64,000 nt of DNA from DATAXP01 sp036272935 (GTDB taxonomy: Bacteria > Planctomycetota > Planctomycetia > Pirellulales > PNKZ01): NCBI GenBank assembly GCA_036272935.1, contig DATAXP010000055.1:6664-70663 (forward strand). Direction: 5' to 3'. Under the pieces are notes generated by a model. The model ran no database searches. It was given only the letters and a program-made list of their open reading frames with translations, and was not told the origin of the DNA. Each line of letters begins with the position of its first letter. The stretch's first letter is position 1. Shown here in pieces: positions 44,805-51,334 of this stretch. The position numbers and the translations under genes were made by a program.

Positions 44805-45743
44805 CTACGACGCTCTTAAAACCGCCAGTACTGCGGTGCCGCGAACGCGGGCTCTTTCCCTCGCTATTTCTTGCAGGCGACTGCGAAGGCCCGTTACCGA
44901 TTGCGAGCCATTGACGATGAGTCTATGAAGATCGTCCAGCTTTCTATCGATTTTCGTTGCCAACTCACCTTTCGGGTCGGCATACCGGTCCCAAATCCAG
45001 GAAACGATCACATCGACGATCACACCGACAACAAGACTGATTCCGATCGTTTCGGGCGCGAAGGCGGCCCCTGGTCCAAGGACGCTGGCGGAAACGCCCA
45101 GCTCGACGGCTACTTGTCGTAGAACGCCCACGACGATGGTGGACAGGGCCTCCGTAGAAATGAACAGCGCCAGGTCCGCCTGTGCGTCGCTCTTGGTTGC
45201 GTCGATCGCTTGTCGAATCGCATCTTCATAGATGCCGTCAATGCGCCCCTTGTCGAAGGTAGCGATGGGGTAGTTGGCAGGGAAATCGGAAACGTCGGCC
45301 TTGATCCGTACAAGCATCTCTCCTTCGATGCTCTTCACTTCTTGTAAATATTCCCTGAGGATTTGCCCCACTGCTTGCTCAAGATCCGCGGGGGTGAAAA
45401 CGTATTCCTCGAATTTCTGGCGCATAAATTTTTCGTGCCGTCCACCACGAGTGTACGGAACATAATCAACAAGGAGTCGCCACTTACTGCCCCAACTGAG
45501 CGCCTCCTCCGCGAATGGGCGAGTGTTCTTCTTAGCGCCAGCAAAAAATCGCACGAGAACCTGAAGATGATCGTCAACAACGCGCTCGGTTTCGTGTTCG
45601 GCCCACGATAAATGTGGCGCCGCAACCTCCCGTGGGGTTGGGACATGCCCTCGAAGGAGTTTGACGACAATTTTTCCTGCAAGCGCACCGAACGCCACAC
45701 TGAGAATCAGCAAGAAAAGGAAGGATTGTTTCCTTTTCCCCAT
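44805..45743 (-). CDS. Membrane-anchored hypothetical protein, partner of the YGD-repeat protein
   Basis: This 312-residue protein starts at the ATG at 45743. It has one N-terminal membrane helix (SFLFLLILSVAFGALAGK, 7-24), a long soluble helical region rich in charged residues, a small-residue-rich segment and a second hydrophobic helix (ISLVVGVIVDVIVSWIW, about 235-251), then a basic helical C-terminus. Both ends may face the cytoplasm, with the middle in the periplasm. Base composition is lower in G+C (47% in one sampled line) than flanking genes. Its stop is 12 bp from the start of the YGD-repeat gene, so they form an operon. No family recognised. Confidence 0.6.
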   Translation of the reverse strand: MGKRKQSFLFLLILSVAFGALAGKIVVKLLRGHVPTPREVAAPHLSWAEHETERVVDDHLQVLVRFFAGAKKNTRPFAEEALSWGSKWRLLVDYVPYTRGGRHEKFMRQKFEEYVFTPADLEQAVGQILREYLQEVKSIEGEMLVRIKADVSDFPANYPIATFDKGRIDGIYEDAIRQAIDATKSDAQADLALFISTEALSTIVVGVLRQVAVELGVSASVLGPGAAFAPETIGISLVVGVIVDVIVSWIWDRYADPKGELATKIDRKLDDLHRLIVNGSQSVTGLRSRLQEIARERARVRGTAVLAVLRAS

Positions 45744-45804
45744 AGAGCGCTTCTTATCATGAATACGGCTTTTGGGCGACCAACGATTGCCGCAGCGCCC
45801 GTCG

Positions 45805-45834
45805 ATTATAACAGTTTCGTTGGCGTGTATACAA
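45805..45834 (-). promoter_or_regulatory. Sigma-70-like promoter of the accessory operon
   Basis: On the minus strand TTGTAT (45829-45834) and TATAAT (45805-45810) are 18 bp apart, with the -10 perfect. Transcription would begin near 45798, about 55 nt upstream of the ATG at 45743. The rest of the 245-bp gap (45744-45988) holds nothing else I can name. Confidence 0.6.
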
Positions 45835-45988
45835 ATGAGTTTGAGGGCTGGAACGACGGCGGCGGCACGCCGCTTTCTGCTCTTTAGCGCACGACGGCAC
45901 GCCATTTCACACAACGAATCCCAAAGCTGGGCGCGCCAACCGAGCCAGTCGTCGGTCGCGATCTCGACAACCGCTACGGGCGTTGGCC

Positions 45989-47419
45989 CTATTCCCCCAG
46001 CGTCGACTTGCGCCGCAGCAGGTGATGGTAATGCTGGGCGAAGCGGTGGGCTTCGTCGCGGACGTATTGCAGCAGCCGTAGGGCGTAGGAATGCCGGCTT
46101 AGGCGTAGCGGCTCGTCGCGGCCGGCCACGAAGATTTCTTCCTCGCGCTTGGCCAGCGACAGAACGGCCGGCGGCGTCAACTCCAACTCACGGAACGCCG
46201 CCAGGCCGGCGTTGAGCTGCCCCTTGCCGCCGTCGATCAACAGGATGTCGGGCGGTGGCGTCCCTTCATCGCTGAGGCGTTTGAACCGTCGGGCGACCAC
46301 TTCGTGGATGCTCGCGAAGTCGTCGATCCCCTCGACGCCGCGGATTTTGAACCGCTTGTAGCCCGGCTTGAACGGTACGCCGTCGATGAACTGCACCAGG
46401 CTGGCGACCGTCTCGCCGCCGCCGAGATGGGCAATGTCGACGCCTTCGATCGTGCGCGGCATCTCGGCCATGTTCAGCACCTTTTTCAGCCCCGCCAGGC
46501 CGCGTTTTGGGTCGATGTAAAACACCTCGGGCTGGGCGTGCGTCGAAAGTTCGCCGCGGCGATCGAGCGTTTCGAGCATCTGGATTTCGTCGCGCAGCCG
46601 GGCCGCCTTCTCGAACCGTCGCTCGGCGGCGGCCGCTTGCATCTCCTCGCGCATTTCCTTGATGAGCCGTTTCTTGTTCCCTTCGAGGAACAGCCTGAGC
46701 CGGTCGATATCACGGCGGTAATCATCCTTGCTGATCCGCATGTTGCACGGCGCGGTGCATTGGTCGAGGCTTGCCAGCAGGCAAGGGCGGAACCAGCGCC
46801 AGCGATCGTCGCCGTCCATGATGTCGAGCGAGCAAGTGCGGAACTTGAAAATCTTTTGCAACACCTGGATCGCGCCGCGGAGGCTGCCGGCACTGGCAAA
46901 CGGGCCGTATAGCTTCGTGCCGCGGCTTGGCCTGCGAGTGAACTCGACGCGAGGGAAATCTTCGCGCACCGTGATCTCCAGGTACGGAAAGGTTTTGTCG
47001 TCTTTCAGCTCCTGGTTGAACTTCGGCTGAATGTCCTTGATCAGCCGCGCCTCGGCCAGCAAGGCGTCGACCTCGCTGTCGCATTCGAGGAGATCGACGT
47101 CGGCAATTTCGCGGACCAGCTCGGCGGTGCGACGCTCATCGGCCGCCGCCTTGAGGAAGTAGCTGCCGGCCCGGCTACGCAGGCTGGTCGCCTTACCGAT
47201 GTAGATCACCTGGCCCGAGGCGTCTTTCATCAGGTAGACGCCGGGCGTGGTGGGAAACGTGCGGACCTTCGCCGCGGCCGCCTGGAACGCCTCATCACGG
47301 CGGCTAAGATAGCTGGCCTCGACCTGCGGCGACGCCTCCGTGGGGATCGGCAGCTCCGGCGCTTCCTCGGCGATCGCTAGATCGTCGTCGATTTCGTCGA
47401 ATTCAAATTCGTCGGCCAT
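45989..47419 (-). CDS. uvrC: UvrC excinuclease subunit without a C-terminal HhH domain
   Basis: UvrC makes the two incisions of nucleotide excision repair. The ATG at 47419 gives 476 residues; the frame extends to 47554 but overlaps the divergent gene's upstream region. An acidic N-terminus precedes the GIY-YIG nuclease (TPGVYLMKDASGQVIYIGKA, about 58-77), the UvrB-binding UVR motif (RRFEKAARLRDEIQML), and the RNase-H-like nuclease (IEGVDIAHLGGG, ILLIDGGKGQLNAG, DEAHRFAQHYH). Standard UvrC is about 600 residues with a helix-hairpin-helix pair at the end; here the protein stops at RRKSTLGE. Its 3' end is duplicated at 43154-43215. Confidence 0.9.
   Translation of the reverse strand: MADEFEFDEIDDDLAIAEEAPELPIPTEASPQVEASYLSRRDEAFQAAAAKVRTFPTTPGVYLMKDASGQVIYIGKATSLRSRAGSYFLKAAADERRTAELVREIADVDLLECDSEVDALLAEARLIKDIQPKFNQELKDDKTFPYLEITVREDFPRVEFTRRPSRGTKLYGPFASAGSLRGAIQVLQKIFKFRTCSLDIMDGDDRWRWFRPCLLASLDQCTAPCNMRISKDDYRRDIDRLRLFLEGNKKRLIKEMREEMQAAAAERRFEKAARLRDEIQMLETLDRRGELSTHAQPEVFYIDPKRGLAGLKKVLNMAEMPRTIEGVDIAHLGGGETVASLVQFIDGVPFKPGYKRFKIRGVEGIDDFASIHEVVARRFKRLSDEGTPPPDILLIDGGKGQLNAGLAAFRELELTPPAVLSLAKREEEIFVAGRDEPLRLSRHSYALRLLQYVRDEAHRFAQHYHHLLRRKSTLGE
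45990..46051 (-). repeat. uvrC 3' end repeat (right, intact-gene copy)
   Basis: Partner of the 62-bp repeat at 43154-43215, same orientation, 3 mismatches. Two of the differences are silent, one changes His to Pro, and the stop codons differ (TAG and TAA). The repeats bound about 2.8 kb of lower-G+C accessory genes. Confidence 0.8.
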
Positions 47420-47527
47420 CGCCTTCGCCCTGGCAGTCCAGTCCTGGCAATCCCTGATTCCCCCAGGTATTTTAGGGCGCAGCCCCAGTTTCGCCCAATC
47501 GCCTCCCGCCTCCCCAAGGAGTTTGCC

Positions 47528-48361
47528 ATGTCCGTGTCTGTCTCTCGCCGCCACTTTCTTGCCGCCGCCGCATCGGGAGTCGCCGCCGGTTCGGCGCTGC
47601 TATCGAGCCGACACGTCTGGGCAGCACCTTCGTCGGGCGATTTGAAACTCGGCCTTCAGATGTACTCGCTGCGCAAGATTCCGGTCGACGACGCGCTGAA
47701 GGACGCCAAGGAACTGGGCTTCGAAACGATCGAGATGTACGGCCAGATGTTCCCGGTCACGAGCACCGACGATCAGATCAAGGAGATGCTCGCCAAGATC
47801 GACGATTTGGGGCTCAAGCTGCTCGCGCACGGCGTGAACCCATTCACGAAGGACCATGAAAAGAACCGGGCCACGTTCGAGTTTGCCCGCAAGGCCGGCA
47901 TCCCGAATATCACGGCCGACCCCACGCCCGAAGCGTTCGACAGCCTCGACAAGCTGGTGGCGGAGTACGACATCCGCATCGCCATTCACAACCACGGCCC
48001 CAAGCACCGCTACAACAAAGTGACCGATGTGCTCAATGCGATCAAGGATCACGATACGCGCATTGGGGCGTGCGCCGACCTGGGGCACTACATTCGCTCC
48101 GGCGAGGACCCGGTCGAAGTGATCCGCTCGCTGCAAGGCCGATTGTACGGCGTGCACCTCAAGGACTTCGCCGAGATGCAGGACAAGACGCATGGCGTGA
48201 TCCTGGGCAAGGGGCATCTCGACGTGCCGGCGGTGTTCGCGGCGATGCGCGCGGTGCAGTTTCCGTCGAACGGCGCGATGTCTTTAGAGTACGAAGAACA
48301 CCCCGAAGACCCGATCGACGAGATTCGCCAATGCGTCGCGGTGGCCAAGGCCGCGATGTAG
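47528..48361 (+). CDS. Tat-exported sugar phosphate isomerase/epimerase (xylose-isomerase-like TIM barrel)
   Basis: This 277-residue protein starts with a twin-arginine signal (VSRRHFLAAAASGVAAG) after AAGGAG. The rest is an AP-endonuclease-2-like TIM barrel: KLGLQMYSLRKIPVDDALKD, LGFETIEMYG, IRIAIHNHGPKHRY, IGACADLGHYIRSGEDP, YGVHLKDF and SLEYEEHPEDP, giving the Glu, Asp, His and Glu positions that bind a divalent metal in the family. Such exported proteins are abundant in planctomycetes and are thought to act on sugars in the periplasm. Substrate unknown. The next gene is an FAD oxidoreductase. Confidence 0.88.
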   Translation: MSVSVSRRHFLAAAASGVAAGSALLSSRHVWAAPSSGDLKLGLQMYSLRKIPVDDALKDAKELGFETIEMYGQMFPVTSTDDQIKEMLAKIDDLGLKLLAHGVNPFTKDHEKNRATFEFARKAGIPNITADPTPEAFDSLDKLVAEYDIRIAIHNHGPKHRYNKVTDVLNAIKDHDTRIGACADLGHYIRSGEDPVEVIRSLQGRLYGVHLKDFAEMQDKTHGVILGKGHLDVPAVFAAMRAVQFPSNGAMSLEYEEHPEDPIDEIRQCVAVAKAAM

Positions 48362-48386
48362 TGTTTGGCGGTGCCTTCGAAATCTC

Positions 48387-48410
48387 CCCTCTCCCCGCCG
48401 CGGGAGAGGG
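48387..48410. repeat. CCCTCTCCC / GGGAGAGGG hairpin
   Basis: Arms of 9 bp at 48387-48395 and 48402-48410 with a 6-nt loop lie in the 77-bp gap between the isomerase and FAD oxidoreductase genes. No T-run follows, so it may be a repeat or a weak terminator. Confidence 0.6.
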
Positions 48411-48438
48411 AAACTATTCGATCACGGAGAGGTTGCGG

Positions 48439-50505
48439 ATGCGAACGCTCGCGTTAGCAGTAGTTGTCGCGTTCAGTCACGCATCGTTGGTGAATGCCGT
48501 GGAGACATACGACGTGCTCGTCTACGGCGGAACAGCAGGTGGCGCGACGGCCGCGGTGCAGGCGGCGCAGATGGGCAAGCGCGTGCTGCTCGTCGAGCCG
48601 GGGCGGCACATCGGCGGGCTCACCAGCGGCGGGTTGGGAGCGACCGACATCGGCAACAAAGCGGCGATCGGCGGCCTGGCGCGCCAGTTCTATCAGCGGA
48701 TCAAGCGGCATTACGATCGATCCGAAAGTTGGACGCGCGAAACGCACCAGGCGTACATTGACAAGCGCAAAGGACGCGTCGATGAAGATGCCATGTGGAC
48801 ATTCGAGCCGCACATTGCCGAGATCGTCCTGCGCCAAATGCTCGCCGAGGCTAAGGTGCCAGTCGTCTTCGGCCAGCGGCTCGATCTGAAGAACGGGGTC
48901 TCCAAGCACGGCGCGCGCATCGCCTCGATCCGTATGGAATCGGGCGAGACATTCGCCGCCCGCATGTTCATCGACGCCACATATGAAGCCGATCTGATGG
49001 CTCTGGCCGGCTGCTCGTACACCGTTGGCCGCGAGAGCAACAGTCAGTACGGCGAAACACTCAACGGCGTACAGCTCGGCTCGAAGAAGCATCAGTTCAA
49101 CGTGGCCGTCGATCCGTACATTAAGCCTGGCGATCCGTCGAGCGGCTTACTGCCGGGCGTTCACGGTGGCAGCCCCGGCGAGCACGGCCAAGGCGACAAT
49201 CGCGTGCAGGCCTATAACTTTCGCATGTGCCTGACTGACTCCGTCGAGAACCAAGTACCGTTCCCCAAGCCTGCCGGCTACGATCCGCTGCGGTACGAGA
49301 TTCTGCTGCGCGAGATCATGGCCGGCCAGGTCGACGGCATGCAGCTTTCCAGCGCGATGCCAAACCGCAAGACCGATACCAACAACAGCGGCGCGTTTTC
49401 GAGCGACAACATCGGCATGAACTACGACTACCCCAACGGCGACTACGCCGCACGCGAGCGCATCTGGCAGGAACACATCACCTATCAGCAAGGCTGGTGC
49501 TGGTTCCTGACCAACGATCCGCGTGTGCCCGAGGCGATTCGCACGAAGATCGGCGCCTGGGGACTGGCAAAGGACGAGTTCACCGACACCGACCATTGGC
49601 CGCACCAGCTCTACGTGCGCGAGGCCCGGCGGCTCGTCTCGGACTACGTGATGACCGAGCACAACTGCCGCGGCACGACCATGGCGCCCGATTCGGTTGG
49701 CATGGGTGCCTACGGCATGGACTCGCACAACACGCAGCGCTGGGTGAAGGACGGCTATTGCAGTAACGAAGGGGACGTGCAGGTCGGCGGGTTTTCGCCG
49801 TATCCGGTCGCCTACCTGTCGATCGTGCCCAAGCGAGCCGAGTGCGAGAATCTGTTGGTGCCGATCTGCCTCTCGGCCACGCACATCGCCTATGGCTCGA
49901 TCCGCATGGAGCCGGTGTTCATGGTGCTGGGCCAATCGGCGGCCACCGCGGCCTGCCAGGCGATCGATCAGGCGGTTGCCGTGCAGAAAATCGACATGGC
50001 GAAGCTCAACCAAAGGCTGCTGGCCGATAACCAAATTCTAGAATGGACGGGCCCGAAGCGCGTCCGCATCGACCCAGCCAGCCTGCCCGGCATCGTGCTC
50101 GACGACGATCGGGCGAAGATCACCGGCGACTGGGAGCAATCAGGATCAACCACCCCGTACGTCGGCCACGGCTATCTGCACAATAAGTACGAGAAGAATG
50201 AGGCATCGGAGGGGAAAACTGCACGATTCGATGTGCCAGTGCGGAAGCCCGGTCGCTACGAGGTGCGCGTCTCGTATCCCGCGCTGGCAAACCGGGCGAC
50301 AAACGTATCGGTGACGATCACCAGCGCCGATGGCGAGCACTCCGTGACGGTCAATGAGCGGCAGGCGCCATCGATCGACAAGCTCTGGCAGCCGCTGGGA
50401 ACGTTCCGCTTCACCCCCGACACTCCCGCGACAATCACCATCGGCACGACTGGCGCGAATGGTTACGTGATCGTCGACGCCGTGCAGTTGCTGCCGGTGC
50501 CTTGA
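48439..50505 (+). CDS. Secreted FAD-dependent oxidoreductase with C-terminal golvesin/xanthan-lyase-like domain
   Basis: The ATG at 48439 follows GGAGAGG and a signal peptide (LALAVVVAFSHASLVNAV) gives a 688-residue exported protein. The FAD-binding Rossmann motif is YDVLVYGGTAGGATAAVQAA, with VLLVEPGRHIGGLTSGGLG typical of the FAD_oxidored family. The long catalytic part ends near 545 (SIRMEPVFMVLGQSAATAAC). A beta-sandwich domain at about 570-688 (WEQSGSTTPYVGHGYLHN, VSYPALANRATNVSV, VIVDAVQLLPVP) resembles golvesin or xanthan-lyase carbohydrate-associated domains. It may oxidise a sugar or cyclic compound outside the cell. The larger open frame upstream to 48070 is rejected. Confidence 0.88.
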   Translation: MRTLALAVVVAFSHASLVNAVETYDVLVYGGTAGGATAAVQAAQMGKRVLLVEPGRHIGGLTSGGLGATDIGNKAAIGGLARQFYQRIKRHYDRSESWTRETHQAYIDKRKGRVDEDAMWTFEPHIAEIVLRQMLAEAKVPVVFGQRLDLKNGVSKHGARIASIRMESGETFAARMFIDATYEADLMALAGCSYTVGRESNSQYGETLNGVQLGSKKHQFNVAVDPYIKPGDPSSGLLPGVHGGSPGEHGQGDNRVQAYNFRMCLTDSVENQVPFPKPAGYDPLRYEILLREIMAGQVDGMQLSSAMPNRKTDTNNSGAFSSDNIGMNYDYPNGDYAARERIWQEHITYQQGWCWFLTNDPRVPEAIRTKIGAWGLAKDEFTDTDHWPHQLYVREARRLVSDYVMTEHNCRGTTMAPDSVGMGAYGMDSHNTQRWVKDGYCSNEGDVQVGGFSPYPVAYLSIVPKRAECENLLVPICLSATHIAYGSIRMEPVFMVLGQSAATAACQAIDQAVAVQKIDMAKLNQRLLADNQILEWTGPKRVRIDPASLPGIVLDDDRAKITGDWEQSGSTTPYVGHGYLHNKYEKNEASEGKTARFDVPVRKPGRYEVRVSYPALANRATNVSVTITSADGEHSVTVNERQAPSIDKLWQPLGTFRFTPDTPATITIGTTGANGYVIVDAVQLLPVP

Positions 50506-50798
50506 CAGTTCGAGTCCGCATCGGACGCCACTACTTCGACTGTGGCCGCTAGATCTTGGCCTGTTTTGATCCGCGCGCGGATGGCGACATCTTCGATGCC
50601 CGGCCGAATCCAGACCACGTTTATTTCGCGGTCGCCGATGTGGACGAGGTATTCCGCCGCGCGAACACCCTCGGCTGTAGTCAGATCGATCTAAAAATCG
50701 AGGTGCAACCGTGGGGGGAACGGTGTTTCTATGCGCACGACCCTTTCGGAAATCCCCTCTGTTTTGTCGACGAACGAACGATCTTCACCGGCAGGTGA
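50506..50798 (+). pseudogene. VOC/glyoxalase-family remnant
   Basis: Right after the FAD gene stop the plus strand reads RIGRHYFDCGR, an in-frame TAG (50550-50552), then ILACFDPRADGDIFDARPNP, HVYFAVADVDEVFRRANTLG and the family ending ERCFYAHDPFGNPLCFVDE with a stop at 50798. These are the C-terminal half of a VOC (vicinal oxygen chelate) domain. The N-terminal half is missing and there is a stop, so it is a decayed gene. A TTG-start ORF from 50556 would give only an 80-residue half-domain. Confidence 0.7.
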
Positions 50799-50889
50799 GT
50801 AGGGTTGTCTCACCGCTCGCAGCAGCGAAACTGCTTTTTCAATTCGTTGGGCACGTGCGAGCATTTGAGTTTGGGTGTTTGCTGATCTC

Positions 50890-51243
50890 GTGCATACCAT
50901 TTACTACATCTATCGAGTGCCGCGCGGGGCTGCGGATCGCTTTCTCGAAGTGACCAGCGCTGCCAGCGATTTGTACCGACGCCACGGTGCGCTGGATAGC
51001 TTCATGATGCGGATCACGGCTGCGTCGGCCCAATACGCATGCGCTGGCCTTAAAGACGTTGTATGCGTCCGAGATGACGAGGAGCTCTTTCTAGGTATCG
51101 ATTCTTTCCGACACGCTGACGAGTGCCGCAAACTCCTGGCGGTTATCGATGCCGATCCTGACATCGAGAAGCTCTTCCAGGCCGTTCAAAAGATCATCGA
51201 CGTCTCAACCGTGGTTCGCTGGGAGGCGACCAGCGCTGGATAA
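50890..51243 (+). CDS. DUF1428-like protein
   Basis: The GTG at 50890 gives 117 residues aligning with the DUF1428/YbaA start (HTIYYIYRVPRGAADRFLEV, where family members have YVDGFVLPVP). YRRHGALDSFMM and ADECRKLLAVIDADPDIEKL follow the dimeric alpha-beta barrel pattern. Function of the family is unknown. It is slightly shorter than typical. The start is weak: there is no clear ribosome site. A GTG at 50875 is an alternative. It lies ahead of uvrA, with 91 bp between. Confidence 0.55.
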   Translation: MHTIYYIYRVPRGAADRFLEVTSAASDLYRRHGALDSFMMRITAASAQYACAGLKDVVCVRDDEELFLGIDSFRHADECRKLLAVIDADPDIEKLFQAVQKIIDVSTVVRWEATSAG

Positions 51244-51334
51244 GTGGTCGCTACCGCCGCGCTGGCCCGGCTCGCCACCGTCGACTACCATGACAAGTTG
51301 CGGCACCCTGCGCCGCGGCGGTCAGGGGGAATCG

